A stretch of 43,233 nt of DNA from an uncultured Gammaproteobacteria bacterium (GCA_937899415.1 CALBPI010000014.1:1-43233), one strand, 5' to 3'; positions 24,236 through 32,263 are shown, counted from the first letter of the stretch. A program made the numbers and translations. The notes: generated by a model from the letters alone, not told the origin.

Positions 24236-25150
24236 GTGAGCACTTTCATATTGCACCACTTTGACGCCTCGCCGTTCGCCGAGAAGATCCGACTCGTGTT
24301 CGGCATCAAGGCGGCGCCGTGGCAGTCGGTACAGATCCCCATGATCATGCCGAAGCCGAATCTCACAGCACTCACGGGCGGCTACAGGAAGACGCCCGTG
24401 CTGCAGATTGGCGCCGAGATTTACTGCGACACGCTCTGCATCGCGCAGGAGATCGAGGCGCGCCAACCCGTACCCTCGCTGTTCCCGACGGGGCGCCGCG
24501 GCCTGGCGCTCGCCTTATCACGTTGGAGCGACAAGGCGTTCTTCGAACCGGGCGCCGCCTTGTCGATGGGCGAAAATCCGCAGGTGCCCGGCGAGGTCAT
24601 CGAGGATCGGAAGCAGTTCTTCAACTTCATGGACTTCTCGAAGCTCGCCGAGTCGCTGCCGCAGGCGCGCTGGCAGCTGCAGGCGCAGATCGAGTTGCTC
24701 GAAGACGCGCTCGCGGGTGACGACCCTTACCTCGATGGCGAGCGCCCGGGCTACACCGACATCCTCGGATATTTCCCCGTCTGGATGACCAACGCCAACG
24801 TGCCCAGTGCACCGCGCCTGTTTGAGCCTTACGCGCGCGTGCGCGAGTGGGCCGCTCGCATGTCCGAAGTCGGTCACGGCGACCGCAGCGACATCGACGC
24901 GGCCGAAGCGCTGGCCGTCGCGCGCGAGTGCGACCCCAGCGACGAGGGCAAGGTGGACGCCGACAATGAGCTGGGTCTGACGCAGGGCGAGTCGGTCATT
25001 GTCTGCGCCGACGACTACGGGCAGGACGCCATCGCAGGCACGTTGCTCCATCTCGACACCCAACGCATCTCGATTCGTCGCGAGGAAGGCGGCATCGGCC
25101 CGCTCAACGTGCACTTCCCGGCAATTGGCTTTCGGGTGGCCGCCGCGTGA
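24236..25150 (+). CDS. Glutathione S-transferase family protein with extra C-terminal domain
   Basis: A 304-residue protein. Residues 1-80 form a thioredoxin-fold GST N-domain (HFDASPFAEKIRLVFGIK; cis-Pro region KTPVLQIGAEIYCDT). A helical C-domain runs to about 225. The last ~70 residues (LGLTQGESVIVCADDYGQDA to the end) form an additional beta-rich segment not usual in GSTs. The GTG start at 24236 has GGAG 9 bases upstream. It leads a three-gene operon with the MaoC-like and DUF3052 genes, overlapping the MaoC gene by 4 bases. GSTs in catabolic clusters often open rings, isomerise or dehalogenate; the actual reaction is not evident. Confidence 0.85.
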   Translation: MSTFILHHFDASPFAEKIRLVFGIKAAPWQSVQIPMIMPKPNLTALTGGYRKTPVLQIGAEIYCDTLCIAQEIEARQPVPSLFPTGRRGLALALSRWSDKAFFEPGAALSMGENPQVPGEVIEDRKQFFNFMDFSKLAESLPQARWQLQAQIELLEDALAGDDPYLDGERPGYTDILGYFPVWMTNANVPSAPRLFEPYARVREWAARMSEVGHGDRSDIDAAEALAVARECDPSDEGKVDADNELGLTQGESVIVCADDYGQDAIAGTLLHLDTQRISIRREEGGIGPLNVHFPAIGFRVAAA

Positions 25151-25614
25151 GCAGCCGTCGCTTTCTTGCGGACCTTGAGGTCGGCCATGTGGAAACCTCC
25201 ACAGAGCTGACCGTTGACCGCGACGCCATGATCGCCTTCGCGCGCGAATTCGACCCGCAGTACTTCCACGCCGACGAAGCCGCAGCGCAGCATTCGCAGT
25301 TTGGGGATGTCATTGCCTCGGGGCAGTACACAATGGTGCTCTGGCGCCAGCTCGACCACCGCATCGCACACGATATCGCCTGGATCTGTGGCGTGGCCTG
25401 GGATGATGTGCGCTGGCCCGTTCCCGTACGCGCGGGCGACACGCTGCGCGCGCGTGCCTGGTGCGTGAACAAGCGGCGATCGACGCGTGATCCCAAACGC
25501 GGTGTGGTGCAGTACCAGTATCAGCTCATCAACCAGGACGACGCGGTGGTGTTTTCGGCGCTCTCGACCAACCTTGTGGAGGCCCGCGGCGACGGAGACG
25601 CCAATGCCGACTGA
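25147..25614 (+). CDS. MaoC-like hotdog-fold hydratase
   Basis: A 155-residue single hotdog domain of the MaoC/(R)-specific enoyl-CoA hydratase type. The hydratase motif is visible as FAREFDPQYFHADEAAA with GDVIASGQYTM, including the Asp and His positions used for catalysis in the family, and PVRAGDTLRARAW follows. It would hydrate an enoyl-CoA during acyl-chain or ring-product breakdown. The GTG start at 25147 overlaps the stop of the GST-like gene (GTGA). The 3' end overlaps the DUF3052 start by 11 bases. Three coupled genes imply stoichiometric expression. Confidence 0.9.
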   Translation: MSSRRFLADLEVGHVETSTELTVDRDAMIAFAREFDPQYFHADEAAAQHSQFGDVIASGQYTMVLWRQLDHRIAHDIAWICGVAWDDVRWPVPVRAGDTLRARAWCVNKRRSTRDPKRGVVQYQYQLINQDDAVVFSALSTNLVEARGDGDANAD

Positions 25615-26017
25615 GCACGGCTACTCAGGCACCCCGCTGCACAAGAAGCTTGGGCTCAAACCGGGCACGCGCTGCCTGACGATCAACGCGCCCCCGCACT
25701 TCGCCGAGCTCGTAGCCGGTGCAGAAGACGTAGCGTTTTCAAACCGCTTTCGCAGCGCCGACATCGTTCACTTGTTTTGCGCTCGGCGCTCCGAACTCAT
25801 ACGTCGCATCGAGGGCGCCCTGGGCCGCGTCGCGGAGGGCGGCATGCTCTGGGTGTCGTGGCCCAAGAAGACCTCGCCCCTGCACATTGACCTCACCGAA
25901 GGTGACCTGCGCACGGAAATCCTGCCGCGCGGTTGGGTCGACGTAAAAGTTTGCGCCGTGGACGGCGACTGGTCTGGGCTTAAGTTCCTGAGGCGCAAGA
26001 AGCCCGGATCTCGTTGA
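25604..26017 (+). CDS. DUF3052 family protein
   Basis: A 137-residue protein resembling DUF3052. YSGTPLHKKLGLKPGTRCLT at the N-terminus and MLWVSWPKKTS in the middle are typical family features. No catalytic motif is assigned; the family's function is not known to me. ATG at 25604 has GGAG 6 bases upstream and lies within the end of the MaoC gene. Its last 38 bases overlap, on the opposite strand, the end of the next gene. The position at the end of a catabolic operon gives no firm role. Confidence 0.85.
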   Translation: MPTEHGYSGTPLHKKLGLKPGTRCLTINAPPHFAELVAGAEDVAFSNRFRSADIVHLFCARRSELIRRIEGALGRVAEGGMLWVSWPKKTSPLHIDLTEGDLRTEILPRGWVDVKVCAVDGDWSGLKFLRRKKPGSR

Positions 26018-26891
26018 TCCACCTCTTCGCTCTCGGATTGCCCCCGTTCTCGATCCTCACCATGGTATCCGCTGAATAGGCGCAGACCGTCGCGACGGGA
26101 TCAGCTCCGTTTGCCACCAACAGAGCCCAGGTCTGCTCCGACGTATACACAGAGCGGTGGAATGCGCTGGCCTCAAGTGCCGCATCCAGGTCCGCCGGTG
26201 ACCGATTGGGGCTATCCAATGCCAAGAGATACCGCACGTGCGTAGTCTGACAGTACAGGGCTGCCCCGAAGAGCAGCTCTCCTGGGTCGGCAGACACGCC
26301 CCCTCTTGCGTCCAGCGCTTCGGCTAGAGGACGAATCAACTCGCAGCGCCCCTCTACGGCCGTTAGGAGCGCCTGCTCCAGCCACTCGGTATCGCTCGAT
26401 TCGATGAGATAATGAACACTCAGAATCGCATTCCCGCGAACTGCGGCGCGGAGTCCATCTCTCAAGGCGACGTTATCGAGCGTGGGACGAACACCCCCCC
26501 TTCCCGCCAAAGAGGCATGCTCGAACACCGCCATCAAGCGGACCATATCGTGGGACGCGGCCGAAGCGTAAAGCGTCCAAGTCAGGCTGGACGACGGCGA
26601 GGCCCATTCTTGCAGCTCGGCACCAGTTAGCCCGTAGAGATTCGCGATCTGTATCGCGTCCGATTCCCGCTGCGCGCTAATCAGAGCGCCCACGGCTTCA
26701 GACGGCAGTCTGATACCGGATTCGATGCATTGGGTAATGTCCTTAACGTCGGGCATCACAGGCAGAAACGAGACACTTACGTGCCATCTGCACTTGGCGT
26801 CCGCCTGACCGGAAACGTCGGAACTCGCTTTCCCCTGTGCCGAGAGCAAGAGAGTCAGAAGCATCAACGGCGCCAACACGCGGGCTCTCAT
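25980..26891 (-). CDS. Exported protein of unknown function with ankyrin-like repeats
   Basis: About 303 residues. A signal peptide is clear (RVLAPLMLLTLLLSAQGKA). The mature protein is largely helical with degenerate repeat units: VHYLIESSDTEWLEQALLTA, VRYLLALDSPNRSPADLDAA and LLVANGADPVATVC recall ankyrin loops (ANGADP is a hallmark). Two Cys pairs may form disulfides. ATG at 26891 gives the cleaner signal peptide; 26903 is also possible. Codon use looks less GC-biased than the neighbours, hinting at a different history. Its 3' end overlaps the DUF3052 gene tail-to-tail by 38 bases. Function unknown. Confidence 0.72.
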   Translation of the reverse strand: MRARVLAPLMLLTLLLSAQGKASSDVSGQADAKCRWHVSVSFLPVMPDVKDITQCIESGIRLPSEAVGALISAQRESDAIQIANLYGLTGAELQEWASPSSSLTWTLYASAASHDMVRLMAVFEHASLAGRGGVRPTLDNVALRDGLRAAVRGNAILSVHYLIESSDTEWLEQALLTAVEGRCELIRPLAEALDARGGVSADPGELLFGAALYCQTTHVRYLLALDSPNRSPADLDAALEASAFHRSVYTSEQTWALLVANGADPVATVCAYSADTMVRIENGGNPRAKRWINEIRASCASGT

Positions 26892-26956
26892 CACTGCACC
26901 CACCGCTAGTTCTTAAACACTAGACCAGCGCGCCATGCGGAGTGCTTCGCCTAACG

Positions 26957-27511
26957 CTACTCAGGAACGTAGGGCGTCCAGTCGCAGTCTTCGCAATTTG
27001 GATCCACGCCATTACGCTTGAGCATTTCGAGGATGAAATCCGTCCAGGTCTCCGTCGGCGTCCACACAGCATTCATGTCGGCCTTTGCCTCGGCCAGCGG
27101 TACGCCCTGATAGAGCACCCGGTAGAGCATTGCGAAGGCCGAGGCGCGGTAGTTGGCCTGGCAGTGCACGAGCGTCGGGCGCTCTGGCGCCTGCTGCATG
27201 ATGGCGGCGAACAGGCCAAAGTGGTTCGCGTCGGGCGCATCCCAGCGTACGGGGATGTGCACAAAGTCCATGCCCAGTGCGTCAACCACGCGGTCTTCGT
27301 TTTCCAGCGACTGCTCCTGGTCGGAATAGGCTAGAAAGATCACACGCTCGAGACCCGCGTCGCGGAGGCGCTCGAGCGCGGGTGCCGTCACACCGCCACC
27401 ACTCGAAAAGGCCGCGTCGTAGGCCACGTAGTTGATGACGTCTTCGTCGGCCTGAGCCGACGCGGCCAACACCAGTGCGGCCATCAGGCCGGCGCACCAT
27501 CCGCTTCGCAT
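26957..27511 (-). CDS. Exported protein-tyrosine-phosphatase-like protein with shortened P-loop
   Basis: A 184-residue secreted protein: signal peptide LMAALVLAASAQA, then a phosphatase-like fold. The phosphate loop region reads LVHCQANYRAS: Cys117 and Arg122 have only four residues between them, whereas classical PTP/DSP enzymes have CX5R. A conserved Asp (RWDAPD, about 91-94) lies where a general acid would be expected, and Trp-rich C-terminal sequence follows. The ATG at 27511 has GAGGA 9 bases upstream. It lies 11 bases after the alpha/beta hydrolase lipoprotein gene, so the two are likely co-transcribed. Phosphatase activity is inferred from the fold only. Confidence 0.82.
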   Translation of the reverse strand: MRSGWCAGLMAALVLAASAQADEDVINYVAYDAAFSSGGGVTAPALERLRDAGLERVIFLAYSDQEQSLENEDRVVDALGMDFVHIPVRWDAPDANHFGLFAAIMQQAPERPTLVHCQANYRASAFAMLYRVLYQGVPLAEAKADMNAVWTPTETWTDFILEMLKRNGVDPNCEDCDWTPYVPE

Positions 27512-27522
27512 GATCTTCGTCC

Positions 27523-28398
27523 TCACAAGCAGTCCTGCTGGAGCCATTCTATAACTTCACGCTGCATCGACAGGCGGTCTGCGGCGAAGGAATGATCACC
27601 CGGGATCTCGCGCGTTGTGAGCACGGGGCCCTCATCCTGCCAGCTGGCCGCGATACTGCGTTGCATATCGACCGGTACCACAGTGTCACCCGTGCCCGTG
27701 ATGAGCAGGACCGGCCGACCCGTAAGCTGTGGCCCGAGATTGCGCAGGTCGAAGGCGTCGGCATTTGCCTCGAGCTCGGCCACGGCCGTCGCGCCATCCC
27801 AGCCCGCGAGCATGAACAGGTTGTCCGTGTAGGCAGCAAAGCCCGCTTTGGCCGCATCGCCGCGGGCAGCATATGTTCCGATGTTCGCGGCCGCAATGCC
27901 GACGACGCAGGCGACATCGGCGTCCGCCGCCGCAGTCTGCAACGCGGCGAAGCCGCCCATGGAGTGGCCGATCACGATGAGTTGGTCCGCATCAACCGGG
28001 TACTGGCCCGCGTTGGCGCGAAGGTACGTAAGCGCGGCCTGACCGTCGGCGAACGTATTCGCAAGCCGGAATTCACCCTCAGCGCCCCAGGCACCGCGGT
28101 AGTGGATGAACAGCACATTCAATCCGGCGCGGCGCAGCGACTGGGCAAGATCAAGGTTTTTCTCGTTGCCCGGGTAGCCGTGCAGCAGCAGCACGGTCGG
28201 ATGCGCGCCTTCACCTGCCGCCAGCATCAGGTAGCCCGGCAGGCGCACACCGGCGCTTGGCACCGTGACCTCAAGATTGCGAGCAGCCGGTCCGCTGAGT
28301 TCGGGCGTTTGGGTCACAGGATCGAATGGGGTGTCCTTCGCCGACGTGCATCCGACAGCGATGGAAAGAACAACGACAAGCAGCAAGATTCGGTGCAC
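27523..28398 (-). CDS. Alpha/beta hydrolase lipoprotein
   Basis: A 291-residue lipoprotein with alpha/beta hydrolase fold. GTG at 28398 is the best start: GGAG lies 7 bases upstream and the signal peptide RILLLVVVLSIAVGC begins at once; a TTG at 28416 is the longer alternative. The fold shows LLLHGYPGNEKNL (oxyanion hole), nucleophile GHSMGG, an acidic residue in ITGTGDTVVP, and His in GDHSF. It resembles dienelactone-hydrolase/esterase-type enzymes exported to the cell envelope. It is paired with the phosphatase-like gene. Substrate unknown. Confidence 0.87.
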   Translation of the reverse strand: MHRILLLVVVLSIAVGCTSAKDTPFDPVTQTPELSGPAARNLEVTVPSAGVRLPGYLMLAAGEGAHPTVLLLHGYPGNEKNLDLAQSLRRAGLNVLFIHYRGAWGAEGEFRLANTFADGQAALTYLRANAGQYPVDADQLIVIGHSMGGFAALQTAAADADVACVVGIAAANIGTYAARGDAAKAGFAAYTDNLFMLAGWDGATAVAELEANADAFDLRNLGPQLTGRPVLLITGTGDTVVPVDMQRSIAASWQDEGPVLTTREIPGDHSFAADRLSMQREVIEWLQQDCL

Positions 28399-28447
28399 GT
28401 GGCAACTCCAGTTCAACGGAGACTCCGAGTATGCACGGCGCGCGGGT

Positions 28448-28479
28448 AAAAAAAAGCCGCCACCCGTGAAGGTGGCGGC
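28448..28479 (-). terminator. Rho-independent terminator after ahpF
   Basis: On the minus strand a 9-bp perfect stem (GCCGCCACC with GGTGGCGGC, 28456-28464 and 28471-28479) with a 6-base loop is followed by eight T residues (A-run 28448-28455 on the plus strand). It stands 28 bases past the ahpF stop and separates ahpF from the downstream hydrolase gene. Confidence 0.93.
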
Positions 28480-28507
28480 GGCCTGCTACGGCGGGGGGAT
28501 GCGGCGC

Positions 28508-30103
28508 TCAGGCGGCCGCGGCAGATGCTTCGTCTTCCTCAACTGCGGGGGCATGCATGACGAGGTATTCGAACGCGGTGAGCGCGGCTTTGCTGCCTTC
28601 ACCCAGCGCGACGACGATCTGCTTGTAAGGAGTGGTCGTGACGTCGCCACAGGCAAGAATGCCCGCTGCGCTCGTCTCGGCCTTGTCGTTGATGATGATC
28701 TCGCCGTACTTGTTCATATTGACGAGACCCTTGGCGAACTCGGAGTTGGGCACGAGACCGATCTGCACGAACACAGCCTTGAGGTCGAGCTCGTGCGTCT
28801 CACCACTCTCGCGGTCCTTGTAGACGAGGCTCGAGACCTTGCCGTCGGTCGCCTTGATTTCCTGCGACGCAGCGTTGGTGATGATCGTGATGTTGTCACG
28901 CTCGAGCGCCTTGTCGACGAGCACCTTGTCGGCTTTGAGTTCGGGCATGAACTCGAGCACGGTCACATGGCCGACGATGCCCGAAAGGTCGAGCGCGGCC
29001 TCGATACCCGAGTTGCCGCCACCGATGACCGACACGTCCTTGCCTTTGAAGAACGGACCGTCGCAGTGCGGGCAGTAAGCGACACCGTTGCCGATGTACT
29101 CCTTCTCGCCCGGGATGCCGAGCTCGCGCCAGTTGGCGCCCGTGGCGATGATCACGGAGCGGGCACGAATCTTCTCGCCCGAAGACAGCGTGATCGACTT
29201 GACGTCGCCCTGCTCGATGTCGTCAACACGCAGGTGCTCGCGCAGCGTGACCTCGTATTCGGTCAGATGCTCACGCAGGCCTTTGACAACCTCGGGGCCC
29301 TCGGTTTGCGGGATCGACACGAGGTTCTCGATGCCGAGTGTGTCTTTGACCTGACCGCCGAAGCGTTCGGCGATGATGGTGACAGCAAAGCCCTTGCGCG
29401 CGGCGTAAATCGCTGACGACACACCCGCGGGACCGCCGCCGATGACGACGACATCCTGCAGCGGCAGCGAAGGCGCTTCGTCAGCACCGGCTTCGGCCAG
29501 GTGCGGGTAGCGCTCGAGCAGCTTCTCGATGAGCGTTGCGGGTTCGATCTTGCCGTTGGCAAAGACCTCACCATTGAGGAAGACAGCCGGCACGCCCTGC
29601 ACATTGCGCTCGGCAACGAAGTCGTCGTAAACACCACCGTCAACCATTTCGGCCGAGATGTTCGGGTTGAGTGCCGCGAACTGATTCAGCGTCTGCACGA
29701 CGTCGGGGCAGTTGTGGCAGCTCAGGCTGATGGCCGTTTCGAAGTGCAGCGGCTCGCCAACGCGTTCGACGATCGACTTCAGTGCGTCATCGAGTCGCAC
29801 AGGGACGCCACCGGCGTGCAGCACGCCCAGCACGAACGAATTGAATTCATGGCCGCCCGGTACGCCCGAGAAGGTGATCCCTGTGGGCGCGTCGTCGGCC
29901 TCGAGCGTGAAGCTCGCGCCACCGCGTAAGCCCGCGTCGCGTTCGGCAACGTTGAGGCGCGGTGAAATGTCCGCGAACTGCATGAGGAACTCCATGAGCT
30001 CTTCACGCTTCTCGTTCTCGCCGGTCTGCACGACGAACGTGACGTTTCGCGTCAGTTTTTCGGTGTAGGCCTTAACGGAGGCAAGCAGTTCTGCGGTCAA
30101 CAT
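28508..30103 (-). CDS. ahpF: Alkyl hydroperoxide reductase subunit F
   Basis: A 531-residue flavoprotein disulfide reductase that uses NADH to recycle AhpC. The N-terminal double thioredoxin-fold domain has its redox pair Cys129/Cys132 (SLSCHNCPD). The FAD site is [19 protein letters not shown] near 220-238. The thioredoxin-reductase-like redox centre Cys344/Cys347 is in YCPHCDGP, and the NAD-binding motif [12 protein letters not shown] follows. Length matches AhpF closely. It is encoded downstream of ahpC on the minus strand, 75 bases away, with AAGGA before the ATG and a strong terminator after it. A hairpin in the gap may lower ahpF expression relative to ahpC. Confidence 0.97.
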   Translation of the reverse strand: MLTAELLASVKAYTEKLTRNVTFVVQTGENEKREELMEFLMQFADISPRLNVAERDAGLRGGASFTLEADDAPTGITFSGVPGGHEFNSFVLGVLHAGGVPVRLDDALKSIVERVGEPLHFETAISLSCHNCPDVVQTLNQFAALNPNISAEMVDGGVYDDFVAERNVQGVPAVFLNGEVFANGKIEPATLIEKLLERYPHLAEAGADEAPSLPLQDVVVIGGGPAGVSSAIYAARKGFAVTIIAERFGGQVKDTLGIENLVSIPQTEGPEVVKGLREHLTEYEVTLREHLRVDDIEQGDVKSITLSSGEKIRARSVIIATGANWRELGIPGEKEYIGNGVAYCPHCDGPFFKGKDVSVIGGGNSGIEAALDLSGIVGHVTVLEFMPELKADKVLVDKALERDNITIITNAASQEIKATDGKVSSLVYKDRESGETHELDLKAVFVQIGLVPNSEFAKGLVNMNKYGEIIINDKAETSAAGILACGDVTTTPYKQIVVALGEGSKAALTAFEYLVMHAPAVEEDEASAAAA

Positions 30104-30127
30104 AAGTGTGTGTCCTTGAGAGACGAC

Positions 30128-30150
30128 GCGGGGCGGTCAAGCCGCCCCGC
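30128..30150 (-). terminator. GC-rich hairpin between ahpC and ahpF
   Basis: GCGGGGCGG and CCGCCCCGC form a perfect 9-bp stem with a 5-base loop in the 75-bp gap after ahpC. No T-run follows on the minus strand, so it is more likely a partial terminator or a 3' stabiliser for ahpC mRNA, letting AhpC be made in excess over AhpF. Confidence 0.5.
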
Positions 30151-30178
30151 ATCGCTATTCTTTCTGCGGGGAAACCGA

Positions 30179-30742
30179 TCAGATTTTGCCGACCAGGTCG
30201 AACGACGGGGTCAGGGTGTCTTCGCCCTTCTCCCAGGCCGCCGGGCAAACTTCGCCGTCATTTTCACGAACGTACTGGGCGGCCTTGACCTTGCGGACCA
30301 TGTCCTTGGCCGAGCGACCGACACCCAGCGTGTGCACTTCGTACACCTGGATGATGCCGTCGGGGTCGACGAGGAACGTGCCGCGCAGCGCCTGGCCCGC
30401 TTCTTCGATCATGACGTCGAAACCGCGCGAGATGGCGCCCGTCGTGTCACCCAGCATCGGGTAGTTGACCGTTGAAATTGCATCGCTGGTCTCGTGCCAC
30501 GCCTTGTGCACGAAGTGCGAGTCCGTCGAGACCGCATAGACTTCGACGCCCAGCTCCTGCAGCTCGGGGTAGGCCTTGGCCATGTCTTCGAGTTCGGTCG
30601 GGCACACAAACGTGAAGTCAGCGGGGTAGAACAGGAAGATGCCCCACTTACCCTTGACGTCTTCCGACGTGATCGTCTTGAAGCCGCCGTCGTGGAACGC
30701 TTCGGTGGAGAATTCGGGAATCGGCTGTCCGATGAGTGCCAT
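30179..30742 (-). CDS. ahpC: Alkyl hydroperoxide reductase subunit C (2-Cys peroxiredoxin)
   Basis: A 187-residue typical 2-Cys peroxiredoxin reducing H2O2, organic peroxides and peroxynitrite in the cytosol. The peroxidatic Cys47 is in FYPADFTFVCPTELED and the resolving Cys166 in EVCPAAW, the latter in the C-terminal tail of the partner subunit. YAVSTDSHFVHKAWH is the usual AhpC segment. Length equals that of E. coli AhpC. ATG at 30742 is preceded by AGAGGT and AAGG. The AT-rich upstream region carries an OxyR-like operator, so peroxide induction is likely. ahpF follows on the same strand. Confidence 0.97.
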   Translation of the reverse strand: MALIGQPIPEFSTEAFHDGGFKTITSEDVKGKWGIFLFYPADFTFVCPTELEDMAKAYPELQELGVEVYAVSTDSHFVHKAWHETSDAISTVNYPMLGDTTGAISRGFDVMIEEAGQALRGTFLVDPDGIIQVYEVHTLGVGRSAKDMVRKVKAAQYVRENDGEVCPAAWEKGEDTLTPSFDLVGKI

Positions 30743-30825
30743 GTGCCTTGTACCTCTGATGTCTCGGTTGAGAATAGGGAAAAACTTAGAATGTGGATTG
30801 TCGCCGACCGTGCGGCCAGCGGGAA

Positions 30826-30875
30826 GTAAATAGTGTCTATCAGGACGATAGACAAGCCCTATAGGTAATAACTAT
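30826..30875 (-). promoter_or_regulatory. OxyR-like operator upstream of ahpC
   Basis: CTAT (30837-30840), ATAG (30848-30851) and CTAT (30859-30862) are each separated by exactly 7 bases, matching three of the four quarter sites of the OxyR pattern ATAG-N7-CTAT-N7-ATAG-N7-CTAT. The fourth position (30826-30829, GTAA) is degenerate. A second ATAG-N7-CTAT unit (30861-30875) overlaps the last quarter. The array lies 84-133 bases upstream of the ahpC start in a markedly AT-rich 288-bp gap (30743-31030). The remainder of the gap holds no gene I can see. Confidence 0.75.
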
Positions 30876-31030
30876 TTACTTATTAATAACTTAAATATCT
30901 GCGTGGCGGTGCCCCAGGCAGATCCGCTGATGCTGGCCTGCGACACGCGACAAGCGATGCTTGTCGATGTTGCATTGTACTACGTCCAAATTCCCGCACC
31001 GCCGCCGGGACTGCTCGAATTCGATTCGCA

Positions 31031-31762
31031 ATGCTGATAGCGTCGACCGACATGACGAATGGACGCGGCATCACCCCGGAGTGGCCTACCCGTGCGCCAC
31101 TGCGCTCCGTCTGGCGCCAGCCCCTGGCGACGCTCGCGCGTCTCTCACACGACAACCCCGGCTACGGCGTCTTCGTACTGCCGGTGCTCGCGGGCTTTGC
31201 GACTTTCCCGATCGCCGGGTGGTCATTTGGTGAGGATGCTGTGGAAAAGCCCATGGGGTACCTGGCGCTGTCGCTGCTGTCGTTCTCGCCCATCCTCGAG
31301 CTGCTGCAGCTGTTGGCCGCTGCGTTCCTGGTCTCGCGTCTCGCCATCGCATTCGGCGGGCGACCGGACTCGCGTCGCCTGCTCAGTGCGATGGCCTGGT
31401 CCAATGCGCCCATCCTGCTGTTGGTGCCATTCGGCATCGCGACCGCAATGGTTGGCGAAGCATCCTTGATGCCCATTGAGCTCGACGGGCTGCCGGTCAC
31501 CACGATCATCGTGCTGGTGCTGCCGGCACTGCTGTTGCTCGCCATCCAGGTGGGGCTGATCGCCTGGTCCAAGGTCCTGCTGGGCAACGGCTGTGCGCAG
31601 GCGCTGGGTCTGTCGCGGGGTCGCGCCCTCGCGTGCCTGCTCTCGGCATGGGTCTTGTCAGCAACGTTGATAGCGGTCGTTGTTTTCGCGGCGCTGGATC
31701 TCGAGGCTGTCGGTCACGTTCTGTTCGCAGGCATGCTGGAGGCGTTTCTCGGTTTTGAGTAG
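31031..31762 (+). CDS. Yip1-family-like multi-pass membrane protein
   Basis: A 243-residue integral membrane protein. An N-terminal amphipathic segment with WRQPLATLARLSHDNPGYG resembles the start of bacterial Yip1-domain proteins; then about five hydrophobic helices follow (for example GVFVLPVLAGFATFPIAG, TTIIVLVLPALLLLAIQVGL and LLSAWVLSATLIAVVVFA). No enzymatic motif. Start may be ATG 31031 or ATG 31052, neither with a strong ribosome site. The 3' end overlaps the pilin-like gene by 8 bases if that gene starts at TTG 31755, so it likely belongs to the same transcript. Function unknown; a membrane partner for the pilin cluster is inferred. Confidence 0.75.
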   Translation: MLIASTDMTNGRGITPEWPTRAPLRSVWRQPLATLARLSHDNPGYGVFVLPVLAGFATFPIAGWSFGEDAVEKPMGYLALSLLSFSPILELLQLLAAAFLVSRLAIAFGGRPDSRRLLSAMAWSNAPILLLVPFGIATAMVGEASLMPIELDGLPVTTIIVLVLPALLLLAIQVGLIAWSKVLLGNGCAQALGLSRGRALACLLSAWVLSATLIAVVVFAALDLEAVGHVLFAGMLEAFLGFE

Positions 31763-32258
31763 TCCGATTGTTCTACTGCGCAATGCCCTTTGGAGCGGCA
31801 CGTCACCCCTGGCGCGACAGCTCTTCGACGTGTGCGCGACTGTCGTGGTCGTCGTCGTTACACTCGCCATGGGCTGGCGGACCCTGGACGTGTCCATCGC
31901 CCGTACCCAGATTGCCGAAGCGACCTCAACCACACGTGGCGCGACCCTGGACGCTACGGTGATATACGCCGAAACCGGTCGCTGGCCTGAGCCTGACGCG
32001 TTGGACGACGGGCAATCCGGCGCGGCCGGGCGCTACGTGTCACACATCGCGTTTCTCGAAGAGGGCCGCATTGAGTTTGGATTTGTCTCGAAAGCGCACC
32101 CACTCGTTCGAGATAGACAAGGAACGCTGGCACCCCTCATTGCAGGCGACCATGCAACGCTACGCTGGCAACTCGAGCCCAATCCAGGCGCTAGCGAAAA
32201 CATCATTGACCCGAGGCTCGCGCCCTACGCGTGGCGCCTCTACCACAAGGAACCCTGA
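31755..32258 (+). CDS. Pilin-like membrane protein lacking a standard prepilin cleavage motif
   Basis: A protein of about 167 residues. A hydrophobic N-terminal helix (DVCATVVVVVVTLAMGWRTL) continues into a helix SIARTQIAEATSTTRGATLD, then AETGRWPEPD, which resembles the alpha1 and following loop of type IV pilins; a beta-rich tail carries EFGFVSKAH. No G/FTLIE-type prepilin site precedes the helix, so it would stay a membrane protein. The start is uncertain: TTG at 31755 (GGAGG 13 bases upstream) or ATG 31680, which would overlap the membrane-protein gene by 83 bases. It precedes the GspF-like gene by 5 bases, so it belongs to the pilin cluster. Confidence 0.65.
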   Translation: MSSPIVLLRNALWSGTSPLARQLFDVCATVVVVVVTLAMGWRTLDVSIARTQIAEATSTTRGATLDATVIYAETGRWPEPDALDDGQSGAAGRYVSHIAFLEEGRIEFGFVSKAHPLVRDRQGTLAPLIAGDHATLRWQLEPNPGASENIIDPRLAPYAWRLYHKEP

Positions 32259-32263
32259 CCGCA

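Noticed and set aside
20607-24239. Two long plus-strand open frames (20607-21767 and 23004-24239) opposite the SDR and CoA-transferase genes
   Set aside because: Both lie wholly opposite genes with clear catalytic motifs and show no domain of their own.
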